Assembly: GCF_040126305.1 (NCBI RefSeq)
Contig: NZ_CP149510.1
Location: 1,313,001 to 1,377,000 of the forward strand
Direction: 5' to 3'
Source of the DNA: Pararhizobium sp. A13
Lineage (GTDB): Bacteria > Pseudomonadota > Alphaproteobacteria > Rhizobiales > Rhizobiaceae
Length of the DNA stretch: 64,000 bases
The position numbers were made by a program, and so were the translations under genes. Of this stretch, positions 32,207 through 41,901 are shown one piece after another (within the stretch, counting starts at the first letter, position 1; every line of letters starts with the position of its first letter). The notes under the pieces are model-generated. The model saw only the letters and a list, made by a program, of their open reading frames with translations. It was not told the DNA's origin and searched no databases.

Positions 32207-32719
32207 ATGATCCAAGCTGCCATTTTCGTCATTTTGCCGCTGTGCCTGGCGATCGCCGCCTTCTCCGACCTCTTCACGATGACGATCCCCAACCGCGTAT
32301 CGGCCATCCTGCTCGGGGCTTTCATTTTGATCGCACCGCTGGCCGGCCTCAGCGCCGCGACGATCGGTATGCATCTGGCTGCCGGTGTGATCGTCTTTTC
32401 GGTGTGCTTCGCGCTGTTTGCGCTCAATATCATGGGCGGCGGTGACGCCAAACTCCTTACGGCAAGCGCCGTCTGGTTCGGGTTCAACAGTTCCCTGATG
32501 ACGTTCGTCATCTATGTCTCGATCTTCGGTGGTCTTCTGACCCTCCTGATCCTGATGATGCGAAAGCAGGAAAACACCATTCTCGCCTCGGGCCTGCCGG
32601 TGCCGCCCCTGTTGTTCACGGCAAAGAAGATCCCCTACGGAATTGCTATAGGTCTCGGCGGCTTTCTTGCCTATCCCTCGTCGCCGCTGATGCAGGCGGC
32701 GCTTGCTCAGTTGCATTGA
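32207..32719 (+). CDS. cpaA: Prepilin peptidase CpaA/TadV
   Basis: A 170-residue membrane peptidase of family A24 that cleaves Flp prepilin and the TadE/F pseudopilins. The two catalytic aspartates are in AFSDLFTMTIPNR (residue about 21) and in the GGGD motif of NIMGGGDAKLL (residue about 78). Four to six membrane segments surround them. It lacks the methylase domain of longer type IV peptidases, as usual in Tad systems. It starts about 200 bases after the pilin and 180 bases before cpaB. Confidence 0.93.
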   Translation: MIQAAIFVILPLCLAIAAFSDLFTMTIPNRVSAILLGAFILIAPLAGLSAATIGMHLAAGVIVFSVCFALFALNIMGGGDAKLLTASAVWFGFNSSLMTFVIYVSIFGGLLTLLILMMRKQENTILASGLPVPPLLFTAKKIPYGIAIGLGGFLAYPSSPLMQAALAQLH

Positions 32720-32897
32720 CTTCCCCGCATCATCCTGAGACAGCAGCATTTGCGCCGACGCACGCGCCTTGACGTCAATTGAGCCTTGGCGGCGCACATC
32801 ATTTATTAACCACGAATGTAAGCAGTCCGTTAACTATAATTACACCAATTCCTGATCATTCTGCGGCGAGCATATTCTCGGGCTGCAGGGACAGATC

Positions 32898-33713
32898 ATG
32901 AAACCGGTGCGCGTTATTATTCTGGCGGTGGCCGTCGTGTCGGCGGGGCTTGCCGGATTCCTGGCTCTCAAGCTGACCAGCGGCAAGACCGTCGTCAGTT
33001 CGGCCGAGCCGGTCATCGAGCGCGAACCGACCGTTAACGTTCTCGTCGCCAGCAAGAGCCTGCCCGTGGGATCGAGGCTCAACGCGGACGCCGTCCATTG
33101 GATCTCCTGGCCGAAAGACGGCGTCGTCGATGGGCTGATCACCGAAGAGCTTCGTCCCAATGCGTTGACCGACCTTGAAGGCGTCGTCGTGCGCCTGCCG
33201 ATCTTCAACGGCGAGCCGGTGCGACAGGAAAAGATCGCCGATTCGACGAGCCGGATCATGTCCGCGCTGCTGCCGGCCGGCAAACGCGCCGTTGCGACGG
33301 AAATTACAGTCGCGACCGGCGCCGGCGGCTTCATCCTGCCGAACGACCGCGTCGATGTGATCATGGTGCGCAAATCGGAAGGAGGTGCCTTCATCACCGA
33401 AACGGTTCTCAGCAATGTTCGCGTGCTCGCCATCGACCAGCAGATTGAGGAAAAGGACGATGGGTCCAAGTCCGTCGTCGGCACGACCGCGACGCTGGAG
33501 CTGACGCCGGACCAATCCAAGGTCATGACCGTCGCTCAGCAAATGGCAGAGCGTCTGTCGCTGGCGCTGCGCAGCGTCGCCGACGCGCAGGAGCCGGATA
33601 CCATCGCAGCGGACTATCTGCTGAGCGGCGACGGGCGGCCCTCCATCCAGGTCATCAAATCGGGTTCCATCGTCAAGAGCGATGACAGCTCATCCATGAA
33701 CGAAGCGAAATAG
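32898..33713 (+). CDS. cpaB: Flp pilus assembly protein CpaB (RcpC)
   Basis: A 271-residue protein with one N-terminal membrane segment (VIILAVAVVSAGLAGFLAL), then an SAF domain (VNVLVASKSLPVGSRLNADAVHWISWP) and the CpaB C-terminal domain with VATEITVATGAGGFILPNDRVDVIMV. In Tad systems CpaB/RcpC is a periplasmic, outer-membrane-associated partner of the secretin CpaC. Its stop at 33711-33713 touches the upstream limit of the cpaC frame. Confidence 0.93.
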   Translation: MKPVRVIILAVAVVSAGLAGFLALKLTSGKTVVSSAEPVIEREPTVNVLVASKSLPVGSRLNADAVHWISWPKDGVVDGLITEELRPNALTDLEGVVVRLPIFNGEPVRQEKIADSTSRIMSALLPAGKRAVATEITVATGAGGFILPNDRVDVIMVRKSEGGAFITETVLSNVRVLAIDQQIEEKDDGSKSVVGTTATLELTPDQSKVMTVAQQMAERLSLALRSVADAQEPDTIAADYLLSGDGRPSIQVIKSGSIVKSDDSSSMNEAK

Positions 33714-33733
33714 TGTGTGAGCGGGAGCGGAAC

Positions 33734-35254
33734 GTGAACCGGATGGGAAGAAAACTTCGTGGCTCTGTCGCTGGCGGACTGGCGTTTTGCCTGGCCTTTT
33801 CCGGCCTGCCTGCTCAGATGTTCACCGCGGAAGCCGCATCGCAGTCGCTGGTACGCATCGCCGAAAGCGGACCTGGCGTTAGGAAAACCATCAGGCTGGG
33901 GCTGAACAAGGCCGTCGTCATCGATCTCCCGACTGATGCACACGATATTCTGGTTGCCGATCCGACGCTGGCGGACGCCGTCACGCGAACCTCCCGGCGG
34001 ATCTATCTGTTCGGAAAAATGGTCGGCCAGACCAACATCTTCGTGTTTGGTCCACATGGCGAAGAAATCGTCAGCCTCGATCTGGAGATCGAGCGCGACA
34101 TTTCCAACCTCGAGGCCAATCTGCGGCGTTTCCTGCCCGATTCCGATATCAAGGTGGAAATCATCTCGGACAACATCGTGCTGACCGGCACCGTCCGCAC
34201 ACCGCTGGATTCGACGCGCGTCGAAGAGCTCGCCAAGGCCTTTATCAAGGGTGGTGAAGCGACGACGCGCAGTATCACCGCCCAGGGTACCAACGGCGAC
34301 GCGGACATCTTCGCCGAAGACCGTCAGGCTTCGCAGATCGTCAATCTTCTCCGGATCGACGGCGAAGACCAGGTCATGCTGAAGGTGACCGTGGCCGAAG
34401 TCTCGCGCCAGGTGTTGAAGCAACTCGGCTTCAGCGGGTCCATTAGGAGCTCCACGAGCGGCGATGGCATTACGTTCCGCAACCCGGCCAATCTCGGCAA
34501 TGCGGTCAGTGCCATAGCGTCTTCGGTTACTGGCACGATCGGTTCCGGTACGATGGGCTTTACCAGCTATATCAATGCCATGGAGCAGGCGGGCGTCATG
34601 CGCACGCTGGCGGAGCCGAGCCTGACCGCGATTTCCGGCAAGAAGGCGAGCTTCTCCGTCGGTGGCGAATATCGCTTGCCCTCCGAACAGGAGATCGATG
34701 AGGATGGCGCCATAACGCGTACCAATGAGACGGTGGAATACGGCATCGGCCTGGATTTCACGCCGGTCGTCCTCGGGCCCGGCCGCATCAGTCTCGAAAT
34801 TGCCACCGAGGTTTCCGAGCCCACCTGGGAAGGGTCTGTCGTCAACGCCAATGCGGCCAGCATCCCTGGCCAGACCTATATGTCGATCCGTCGCCGCAAG
34901 GCTTCCACCAGCGTCGAGCTTCCATCCGGCGGCTCCATCGTAATCGGCGGTCTGGTGCAGGACAATATCCGCCAGGCCATGTCCGGTCTTCCCGGCGTTT
35001 CCAAGATTCCGATTTTCGGGACGCTCTTCCGCTCGAAGGACTTCATTCGCAACGAGACGGAGCTTGTCATCATCGCGACGCCCTATCTGGTCCAGCCGGT
35101 TGCGCGTGCAGACCTGTCGCGGCCGGATGACAACTTCAATCCGACCGACGACCTGTCGAGCGCATTTCTCGGCGAAGTCAATCGCATCTACGGCAACCGT
35201 CAGGCAGCCCCGGTCGGGGAGTACCACGGCAATGTCGGCTTCATCTACAAATAG
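33734..35254 (+). CDS. cpaC: Tad secretin CpaC (RcpA)
   Basis: The outer-membrane channel of the Flp pilus, about 506 residues. The start is probably the GTG at 33734, with GGAG six bases upstream; a GTG at 33713 and an ATG at 33743 are alternatives. It has a signal peptide ending EAA, an N domain (LGLNKAVVIDLPTDAHDILVADPTLADAV), a BON-like domain (IVLTGTVRTPLDS), and the secretin core with LAEPSLTAISGKKASFSVGGE, the GLVQDNIRQ segment and the terminal PGVSKIPIFGTLFRS motif. The N domain is echoed by the stand-alone protein at 30746-31171. Confidence 0.95.
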   Translation: MNRMGRKLRGSVAGGLAFCLAFSGLPAQMFTAEAASQSLVRIAESGPGVRKTIRLGLNKAVVIDLPTDAHDILVADPTLADAVTRTSRRIYLFGKMVGQTNIFVFGPHGEEIVSLDLEIERDISNLEANLRRFLPDSDIKVEIISDNIVLTGTVRTPLDSTRVEELAKAFIKGGEATTRSITAQGTNGDADIFAEDRQASQIVNLLRIDGEDQVMLKVTVAEVSRQVLKQLGFSGSIRSSTSGDGITFRNPANLGNAVSAIASSVTGTIGSGTMGFTSYINAMEQAGVMRTLAEPSLTAISGKKASFSVGGEYRLPSEQEIDEDGAITRTNETVEYGIGLDFTPVVLGPGRISLEIATEVSEPTWEGSVVNANAASIPGQTYMSIRRRKASTSVELPSGGSIVIGGLVQDNIRQAMSGLPGVSKIPIFGTLFRSKDFIRNETELVIIATPYLVQPVARADLSRPDDNFNPTDDLSSAFLGEVNRIYGNRQAAPVGEYHGNVGFIYK

Positions 35255-35266
35255 GCGGGACCGGAC

Positions 35267-36022
35267 ATGACGACCAAGATCATCCTGAACCGCAATATCA
35301 AGGGGCAATCGACCATGCGGCCAAACACCTCCACCGGTTCGGCTCGTCTCGCGCGGATGCTTGCGATCGGCGCCTTGCTGGTGGCGGGCGCAACCCTTGC
35401 CGGCTGCGCCAACCGCGACGGCATGTCGACCGGCGCCTTGCCCGACGACTACCGCACCCGCCATCCGATCGTGATTGCCGAAGCGGAACACGCAATCGAT
35501 GTGCCGATTGCCTCCAGCGACCGGCATCTGACAATGGGCGCACGCGACGTCATCCGCGGCTTTGCTTACAGTTATAGAAATTCTGCAACCGGCACGGTGC
35601 AGATCCTGGTGCCCACCGGCTCGGTCAATGCTCACGCCGCATCGGCGCTGCGCAAGGAAATCCGCGGCGTGCTGGTCGGCGCCGGCATTCCGGCGGGGCG
35701 GCTGGCCGAGGCGAGCTATCAGGCAAGCGGCGATGGTGACGCCGCACCGATCCGGCTCAGCTATACGGCGATCACGGCAAAGACCGCACCTTGCGGCAAC
35801 TGGCCGAAGGATCTTGTCGCCAATACGATCGAGAACAAGAATTATGAAAATTTTGGTTGCGCCAGCCAGGCCAATCTTGCCGCGCAGGTTTCCAACCCGA
35901 TGGATCTGCTCGGCCCGCGCGCCATGTCGCCGATCGATGCGGTTCAGCGCGGCGAAGTAATCAAGGACTACCGTGGTGTCTCAACCGGGACAGAAACGAC
36001 TATCAACATCAACAACAATTGA
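35267..36022 (+). CDS. cpaD: Pilus lipoprotein CpaD
   Basis: A 251-residue CpaD-family lipoprotein (TIGR02522), with the lipobox LAGC at Cys47 from ATG 35267, or Cys31 if translation starts at the ATG at 35315, which gives a more usual signal length. The body has DYRTRHPIVIAEAEHAIDVPI near the start and CGNWPKDLVAN, NFGCASQANLAAQVSNPMDLL typical of the family. CpaD is thought to be an outer-membrane pilotin-like or lattice protein that helps CpaC. The Asn-rich end (TININNN) is unremarkable. It lies 12 bases after cpaC. Confidence 0.92.
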   Translation: MTTKIILNRNIKGQSTMRPNTSTGSARLARMLAIGALLVAGATLAGCANRDGMSTGALPDDYRTRHPIVIAEAEHAIDVPIASSDRHLTMGARDVIRGFAYSYRNSATGTVQILVPTGSVNAHAASALRKEIRGVLVGAGIPAGRLAEASYQASGDGDAAPIRLSYTAITAKTAPCGNWPKDLVANTIENKNYENFGCASQANLAAQVSNPMDLLGPRAMSPIDAVQRGEVIKDYRGVSTGTETTININNN

Positions 36023-36051
36023 TATTCCGGACGGTTTGACAGGACAGTACC

Positions 36052-37341
36052 ATGAGCACGATTGACTACAAGATCGAGACCGCTTCCGGTGAGCCGGATG
36101 GCTTTGCCGATGCGGTCCGCCCGAGCGACGTCGATCACCTGCGGCCGCTTCCCCGCATCTCCGTGCATGCCTTCTGCGAAACGGAAGCCCTGCAGCGGAT
36201 GATGGAGCGCTGCGGCCAGGACCGGCGGATGAGCAAGGTCAGTCTGCGGATCAACAGCGGCTCGATCGCCGCTGCTGCCAACATGTTTTCGACCGCGCCG
36301 ACGCCAAACCTGGTCATTCTTGAAACCTCGACGGAACCGCGCCTGCTAATGGCGGAACTGGCGCCACTTGCCGCCGTCTGCGATCCCTCGACCAAGGTCA
36401 TCATCATCGGTCGCTACAACGATATCCCGCTCTATCGCGAACTGATCCGCAACGGCATTTCCGAATATATCGTGGCACCGGTCGCCATGCCGGACATTCT
36501 AAGCGCCATCGCTACCATCTTCGTCGATCCGGAAGCCGAGCCGCTCGGCCGCAGCATTGCCTTCATCGGCGCCAAGGGCGGTGTCGGTTCTTCGACGCTC
36601 GCCCATAATTGCGCCTGGGGCATTTCGAACCTGTTCTCGACCGAGGTAGTGCTTGCCGACCTTGACCTGCCCTACGGCACCGCCAACATCAATTTCGACC
36701 AGGACCCGCCGCAGGGTATTTCCGAAGCGGTTTTCTCCCCGGAGCGCCTGGACGAGGTGTTCCTCGATCGCCTCCTGACCAAGTGCTCGCAGCATCTGTC
36801 GTTGCTTGCGGCACCGTCCATGCTCGACCGCCCCTATGATTTCGATGCAACGGCGTTCCAGCCGCTGATGGAAATCCTGCTGCGCAATGCGCCGGTCTCC
36901 GTGCTCGACGTGCCGCATCTGTGGGCGGACTGGACACGCACGGTGCTGGCGGAAGCCGATGAGGTGGTCGTCGTCGCGGTGCCCGATCTCGCCAACCTGC
37001 GCAACGCCAAGAACCTGTTCGATTCGCTGAAGAAAATCCGGCCGAACGACAAGACGCCGCATCTGGTGCTGAACCAGGTCGGCATGCCGAAGCGGCCGGA
37101 AATATCACCGGGCGACTTCTGCGATTCACTGGAAATCGAGCCGGTCGCGATCATTCCGTTCGATGCCGTGCTGTTCGGCAATGCGGCCAACAGCGGCCGG
37201 ATGATTGCCGAGATCGACAAGAAGGCGCCGACGGCCGAGACGTTCTCGCAACTCGCCCATCTCGTGACGGGCAGGGCGACGGCCAAGAAGGCCAAGAAGG
37301 GCGGCCTCGGCAAGATGCTCGGGATGCTTGGGCGCAAATAA
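36052..37341 (+). CDS. cpaE: Pilus localisation ATPase CpaE (TadZ)
   Basis: A 429-residue protein with a receiver-like N-terminal domain (about 30-155, without a clear phosphorylation aspartate pattern) and a MinD/ParA-type ATPase domain. The deviant Walker A KGGVGSSTLAHN lies at about residue 176, followed by VVLADLDLPYGTANINFD and DVPHLWADWTRTVL. TadZ/CpaE places the Tad machinery at the correct pole or site. The C-terminal tail is very rich in lysine (AKKAKKGGLGKMLG), perhaps for membrane contact. It lies 29 bases after cpaD. Confidence 0.94.
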   Translation: MSTIDYKIETASGEPDGFADAVRPSDVDHLRPLPRISVHAFCETEALQRMMERCGQDRRMSKVSLRINSGSIAAAANMFSTAPTPNLVILETSTEPRLLMAELAPLAAVCDPSTKVIIIGRYNDIPLYRELIRNGISEYIVAPVAMPDILSAIATIFVDPEAEPLGRSIAFIGAKGGVGSSTLAHNCAWGISNLFSTEVVLADLDLPYGTANINFDQDPPQGISEAVFSPERLDEVFLDRLLTKCSQHLSLLAAPSMLDRPYDFDATAFQPLMEILLRNAPVSVLDVPHLWADWTRTVLAEADEVVVVAVPDLANLRNAKNLFDSLKKIRPNDKTPHLVLNQVGMPKRPEISPGDFCDSLEIEPVAIIPFDAVLFGNAANSGRMIAEIDKKAPTAETFSQLAHLVTGRATAKKAKKGGLGKMLGMLGRK

Positions 37342-37373
37342 CTGACATTTGAACGAAAATCGGATTTTAGAGC

Positions 37374-38852
37374 ATGTTTGGTAAACGAGGAAACGACGGC
37401 TTCGGAAAGGGTGGCTCCATCAGCCCTCCTATGCAAACGCCCGTGCCCGCCGCTGCTCCCGTAGCCGCAACCGAGCGGCAGGCTGCGCCCGTTCTTGCGG
37501 AGCCTGCCCGCGAAGCTATGCCGGTGACCCGTGCGCAGCCGTCTCCGCCGCCCATCCGAAAGAAGGCAGCCCGGACCGAGGACTACTACGACACCAAGTC
37601 CCAGGTTTTCTCGGCTCTGATCGACACGATCGACCTTTCGCAGCTGGCCAAGCTCGACAACGAGAGCGCACGCGAAGAAATCCGCGATATCGTCAACGAC
37701 ATCATCACGATCAAGAATTTCGCGATGTCGATCTCCGAGCAGGAGGAGCTGCTCGAGGACATCTGCAACGACGTTCTCGGCTACGGTCCGCTGGAACCGC
37801 TGCTCGCACGCGACGACATCGCCGACATCATGGTCAACGGCGCCGGCCAAACCTTCATCGAAGTCGGCGGCAAGACGATCGAATCCGAGGTTCGCTTCCG
37901 CGACAACGCCCAGCTCCTGTCGATCTGCCAGCGTATCGTCTCCCAGGTCGGCCGGCGCGTCGACGAATCCTCGCCGATCTGCGACGCCCGCCTTCCCGAT
38001 GGCTCGCGCGTCAACGTCATCGCCCCGCCGCTCGCCATCGACGGCACGGCTCTGACAATTCGTAAGTTCAAGAAAGACAAGCTGAAACTCGACCAGCTGG
38101 TCAAGTTCGGCGCCATCACGCCGGAAGGCGCGGTGCTCCTGCAGATCATCGGCCGCGTCCGTTGCAACGTCGTCATCTCCGGCGGTACCGGTTCCGGCAA
38201 GACGACCCTCCTCAACTGCCTGACCGGCTATATCGATCTCGATGAACGCGTCATCACCTGCGAGGATACGGCCGAACTGCAACTGCAGCAGCCGCATGTG
38301 GTGCGCCTTGAAACCCGGCCCCCGAACATCGAAGGCGAAGGCGAGATCACCATGCGTGATCTCATCAAGAACTGCCTGCGTATGCGGCCCGAGCGGATCA
38401 TCGTCGGCGAAGTGCGCGGACCAGAAGTCTTCGACTTGCTTCAGGCGATGAACACCGGCCACGACGGCTCGATGGGCACCATCCACGCCAATACGCCGCG
38501 CGAATGCCTTGCCCGTATGGAATCGATGATCGCCATGGGCGGCTATACGCTGCCGGCCAAGACCGTCCGCGAAATCATTGCCGGTTCGATCGACATCATT
38601 ATCCAGGCGGCGCGTCTGCGCGACGGTTCGCGCCGCATCACCCACATCTCCGAAGTCATCGGCATGGAAGGTGACGTCATCATCACTCAGGACCTGATGC
38701 GCTACGAGATCGACGGCGAAGACGCCAACGGCAAGATCATCGGCCGCCACAAGTCGACCGGCATCGGCCGCCCGCATTTCTGGGACCGCGCCCGCTATTT
38801 CAACGAGGACAAGCGGCTGGCCGCGACGCTCGACGCGATGGAAAAGGACTGA
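37374..38852 (+). CDS. cpaF: Pilus motor ATPase CpaF (TadA)
   Basis: A 492-residue secretion ATPase of the PilT/VirB11-like class, which powers both extension and retraction of Tad pili. After a Pro/Ala-rich N-terminal 65 residues come the family N domain ([21 protein letters not shown]) and the motor core: Walker [13 protein letters not shown] at about 270, Asp box CEDTAELQL, Walker [12 protein letters not shown] and the His box [12 protein letters not shown]. The terminal [16 protein letters not shown] [15 protein letters not shown] is standard. It lies 32 bases after cpaE and 8 before tadB. Confidence 0.96.
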   Translation: MFGKRGNDGFGKGGSISPPMQTPVPAAAPVAATERQAAPVLAEPAREAMPVTRAQPSPPPIRKKAARTEDYYDTKSQVFSALIDTIDLSQLAKLDNESAREEIRDIVNDIITIKNFAMSISEQEELLEDICNDVLGYGPLEPLLARDDIADIMVNGAGQTFIEVGGKTIESEVRFRDNAQLLSICQRIVSQVGRRVDESSPICDARLPDGSRVNVIAPPLAIDGTALTIRKFKKDKLKLDQLVKFGAITPEGAVLLQIIGRVRCNVVISGGTGSGKTTLLNCLTGYIDLDERVITCEDTAELQLQQPHVVRLETRPPNIEGEGEITMRDLIKNCLRMRPERIIVGEVRGPEVFDLLQAMNTGHDGSMGTIHANTPRECLARMESMIAMGGYTLPAKTVREIIAGSIDIIIQAARLRDGSRRITHISEVIGMEGDVIITQDLMRYEIDGEDANGKIIGRHKSTGIGRPHFWDRARYFNEDKRLAATLDAMEKD

Positions 38853-38860
38853 TCGTTTTC

Positions 38861-39871
38861 ATGTTCGGAATAGACATCACCATTCTGGCTATCGTCGGTC
38901 TCGTCGCCCTTGCAACGGCCGGCCTTGCCTATGGCATCCTGTTCACGCGCATCGAAACCGAGAAGAAGGCCGAAAGCCGCGTCCGCAAGGTGAAATCCGC
39001 CGAAACCGACAGGGTCAAGGTCAAGGCGGCGCGCGACCGCATGACCGAGATGTCGAAGCGACGAAAATCGGTACAGGATTCGCTGAAGGATCTCGAGAAA
39101 AAGCAGCAGGAAAAATCTGCCAAGGCGAAACCTTCGATGAAGATCAGGCTCATGCAGGCCGGTCTCAAGATATCGATCCCCCAATTCTACATTGCCAGCG
39201 TTGTCTTCGGTGTGATTGCTGCCTTGATCGCGCTGATCGCCGGGGCCATGCTGCCGATTGTTGCCGGCATTCTTCTCATCGGCACGGCCGGCTTTCCGCG
39301 CTGGTTCGTCAACTTCCTGATCAAGCGCCGCTGCAAGGCATTCCTCAACGAATTTCCCAACGCCCTTGACGTCATGGTGCGATCGATCAAGTCCGGCCTG
39401 CCGCTCAACGACGCCATCCGGCTGATCGCCGGTGACGGGCAGGAGCCGGTGAAGACCGAATTCAGACGCATCATCGAGGCGCAGCAGGTCGGCCTCAATA
39501 TTCCGGAAGCCTGCGCCCGCATGATCAACAGCATTCCGCTGCCGGAGGTCAATTTCTTCGCCATCGTCATCGCCATTCAGGCGCAGGCCGGCGGCAACCT
39601 CTCCGAGGCGCTCGGCAACCTCGGCAAGGTGCTGCGCGAACGCAAGAAGATGAAGGCCAAGGTCCAGGCGCTGTCGATGGAAGCCAAGGCATCGGCCTGC
39701 ATCATCGGCGCCCTGCCATTCATCGTCGCCTTTATGGTCTACATGACGTCTCCGCAATACATGATGATCCTCTTCACCGATCCGCGCGGCCACATCATCA
39801 TGGGCTGCTCGGCGGTGTGGATGAGCATCGGCATCTGGGTGATGCGCAACATGATCAACTTCGACATCTAG
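38861..39871 (+). CDS. tadB: Pilus assembly membrane protein TadB
   Basis: A 336-residue inner-membrane platform protein with a T2SF (GspF-like) domain. It has one membrane segment at the N-terminus, a basic cytoplasmic stretch with many Lys and Glu (RVRKVKSAETDRVKVKAAR), two segments near 105-145, and one or two at the end. FPNALDVMVRSIKSGLPLNDAI and AQAGGNLSEALGNLGKVLRER are the T2SF signatures. TadB and TadC form the base on which the CpaF motor acts. The three genes are tightly spaced. Confidence 0.94.
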   Translation: MFGIDITILAIVGLVALATAGLAYGILFTRIETEKKAESRVRKVKSAETDRVKVKAARDRMTEMSKRRKSVQDSLKDLEKKQQEKSAKAKPSMKIRLMQAGLKISIPQFYIASVVFGVIAALIALIAGAMLPIVAGILLIGTAGFPRWFVNFLIKRRCKAFLNEFPNALDVMVRSIKSGLPLNDAIRLIAGDGQEPVKTEFRRIIEAQQVGLNIPEACARMINSIPLPEVNFFAIVIAIQAQAGGNLSEALGNLGKVLRERKKMKAKVQALSMEAKASACIIGALPFIVAFMVYMTSPQYMMILFTDPRGHIIMGCSAVWMSIGIWVMRNMINFDI

Positions 39872-39883
39872 GAAGGCCCCGGC

Positions 39884-40870
39884 ATGAGCGAGGGCATGAT
39901 CAATACCCTGACCGATCCGAACGTCATCGTCGCCTTTCTGGTGGCGGTGGCGGTGCTGGCGACGTTCTATTCGCTGGCAATACCCTTCTTCGAGAAGGGA
40001 AATCTGGACAAACGGATGAAATCCGTTGCCACCGAACGGGAACTGATCCGGGCGCGCGAACGCGCCCGCCTGAATGCCGAGGTGTCCGGCGGCAAGGCAT
40101 CCCTGCGCGCCCAGAACAACACGTCGGTGCGCCAGATCGTCGAGCGGCTCAACCTGCGCAAGGCGCTGGTCGACGACAAGACCGTCAACCGGCTGAAATC
40201 GGCCGGCTACCGGTCGCAGAACGCGCTGAACATGTTTCTGGTCGCCCGCCTGTGCTTGCCGTTTCTGTTCCTTGCGGTTGGCGCGTTCTACATTTTCTTC
40301 CTCGGCTATCTCGGCGAAAAACCGTTGCCGATGCGGATCCTCGCCGTCATCGGCATTGGCTATCTTGGCTTCTACGCGCCCAATATCTTCATTTCGAATG
40401 CCGTTTCGAAACGCCAGCATTCGATCCGCCGGGCCTGGCCGGACGCGCTTGACCTTTTGCTGATCTGCGTGGAATCGGGCATCTCCATGGAACTCGCGAT
40501 GCGGCGCGTGGCCGACGAAATCGCCGCGCAGTCGGCCCCGCTGGCCGAGGAACTGGTCCTCACCGTTGCGGAACTCTCCTTCCTGCCCGATCGGCGCATG
40601 GCACTGGAAAATCTCGGGACCAGAACCGGGCTGGACGAGGTCAAGTCGGTCATGCAGGCCCTGATCCAGGCGGACCGCTACGGTACGCCGATCGCCCAGG
40701 CGCTGCGGGTGCTTGCCCAGGAAAGCCGCGACCAGCGCATGAACGAGGCCGAAAAGAAGGCGGCTGCCCTGCCGCCGAAGCTGACGGTGCCGATGATCCT
40801 GTTCTTCCTGCCGGTCCTGATTGCCGTTATTCTCGGGCCGGCCGGAATCCAGGTTTCGGACAAGTTCTGA
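39884..40870 (+). CDS. tadC: Pilus assembly membrane protein TadC
   Basis: A 328-residue inner-membrane protein, paralogous to TadB, with a T2SF domain in the C-terminal half (WPDALDLLLICVESGISMELAM and IQADRYGTPIAQALRVLAQESRDQR). Membrane segments lie near residues 10-35, 120-165 and at the C-terminus (MILFFLPVLIAVILGPAGI). It begins 12 bases after tadB and is the last gene of the operon, which ends with a strong terminator at 40902. Confidence 0.94.
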   Translation: MSEGMINTLTDPNVIVAFLVAVAVLATFYSLAIPFFEKGNLDKRMKSVATERELIRARERARLNAEVSGGKASLRAQNNTSVRQIVERLNLRKALVDDKTVNRLKSAGYRSQNALNMFLVARLCLPFLFLAVGAFYIFFLGYLGEKPLPMRILAVIGIGYLGFYAPNIFISNAVSKRQHSIRRAWPDALDLLLICVESGISMELAMRRVADEIAAQSAPLAEELVLTVAELSFLPDRRMALENLGTRTGLDEVKSVMQALIQADRYGTPIAQALRVLAQESRDQRMNEAEKKAAALPPKLTVPMILFFLPVLIAVILGPAGIQVSDKF

Positions 40871-40901
40871 GCCCAAGCACCCGGCGCAGAATGCAGACAC
40901 G

Positions 40902-40937
40902 ACAAAGCACCGCCCTCCGAGGGCGGTGCTTTGTCTT
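40902..40937. terminator. Terminator between tad operon and SDR gene
   Basis: ACAAAGCACCGCCC (40902-40915) pairs with GGGCGGTGCTTTGT (40921-40934), a 14-pair stem with loop TCCGA and TCTTTC after it. Its A- and T-rich base suits both converging genes. Confidence 0.9.
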
Positions 40938-40941
40938 TCAG

Positions 40942-41793
40942 TCACTTGGCGGCAACGGTCTCGACCGGAAAGTCCGTCGATTCAGAAAGCTTGCGCCATA
41001 TTTCGACCTCGCGAGCAACGCTGGCGTTTTTCTCGCTGATCGCCGACAGCGTATCGGTGCCGAAGGGCATGCGCAGTGGCGGGTTCTCCGCATTGGCGAG
41101 CGTGATCATCGCTTTCGCAAGCCGCGCGGGATCGCCGGGCTGGCCGTGGTTCTTGGCCCCCGCGAAGTCGCGCATGGCGCCTGCCGGTGTCCGTTCGTAG
41201 TCGGCAATCGAACTCGGGCTGATGACGAGCGAGGTTTCGTCCAGAAAGTCGGTGCGGAAGAAACCCGGCTCGACGACGGTGACATCGATCCCCAGCGGCT
41301 TGACCTCGGTCGCCAGCGATTCCGAAAGACCCTCGATGGCGAACTTGGTCGAACCGTAGACACCCCAGCCGGGAAAGCCGGTATAGCCGCCGATCGACGA
41401 GATGTTCATGACATGACCAGAGCGCTGCCGACGCATGTGCGGCAACACCGCCCGCGTCACCTTCAGCAGACCGAAGACATTCGTCGCATAGAGCTTTTCG
41501 ACCTCCTCGGCCGTTGCCTCCTCGACGGCGCCGAGCAAGCCGTAGCCCGCATTGTTGAGCAGGACATCGATCTTGCCGAAACGCTTGACGGCCTGTTCGA
41601 CAGCGGCAAATGCCTGTCTCTCATTGGTGACGTCGAGGGCGACGGCAAGGAGATTGGGGTGATTGCCAAAGCGGTCGATGACGGTCTGCGGATTGCGCGC
41701 CGTTGCGACGACGGCATCGCCAGCATTGAGGGCTTCCTGGGTGATGAGGGCGCCGAAGCCGCGGGACGCGCCAGTGATGAACCATACACGCAT
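40942..41793 (-). CDS. Short-chain dehydrogenase/reductase
   Basis: A 283-residue SDR oxidoreductase from ATG 41793, with AAAGGAAA seven bases upstream. Classical motifs are the NAD(P) loop TGASRGFG at residues 7-14, LNNAGYG, the catalytic serine in NISSIGG, and YGSTKFA with catalytic Tyr and Lys. The basic residue after the first strand (TARN) suggests NADP(H). Substrate is unknown. A LysR regulator is transcribed divergently 108 bases away and probably controls it. The pair interrupts the pilus region between tadC and tadD and has no visible link to pili. Confidence 0.92.
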   Translation of the reverse strand: MRVWFITGASRGFGALITQEALNAGDAVVATARNPQTVIDRFGNHPNLLAVALDVTNERQAFAAVEQAVKRFGKIDVLLNNAGYGLLGAVEEATAEEVEKLYATNVFGLLKVTRAVLPHMRRQRSGHVMNISSIGGYTGFPGWGVYGSTKFAIEGLSESLATEVKPLGIDVTVVEPGFFRTDFLDETSLVISPSSIADYERTPAGAMRDFAGAKNHGQPGDPARLAKAMITLANAENPPLRMPFGTDTLSAISEKNASVAREVEIWRKLSESTDFPVETVAAK

Positions 41794-41849
41794 GACGTTT
41801 TCCTTTCGTCGTTGGAATTTGCTTGCAGGAACAACGTAACTCAGCATGA

Positions 41850-41865
41850 TAGATGAGATAATCTA
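41850..41865. promoter_or_regulatory. Palindrome in SDR/LysR divergent promoter
   Basis: TAGAT (41850-41854), six bases, ATCTA (41861-41865): an interrupted dyad in the 108-base region between two divergent starts. LysR-type regulators bind such sites next to their own gene. The link to this regulator is inferred from place only. Confidence 0.45.
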
Positions 41866-41901
41866 GTTTCTCTTCCGCAACTCAGTGAGGAAACTTCATC
41901 A

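Noticed and set aside
33614..40945. Very long minus-strand open frames (up to about 700 codons) opposite cpaC, cpaF and tadB-tadC
   Set aside because: They mirror the codon bias of the plus-strand genes, lack ribosome sites and give Asp/Arg/His-rich products with no family pattern. The plus-strand genes are certain.
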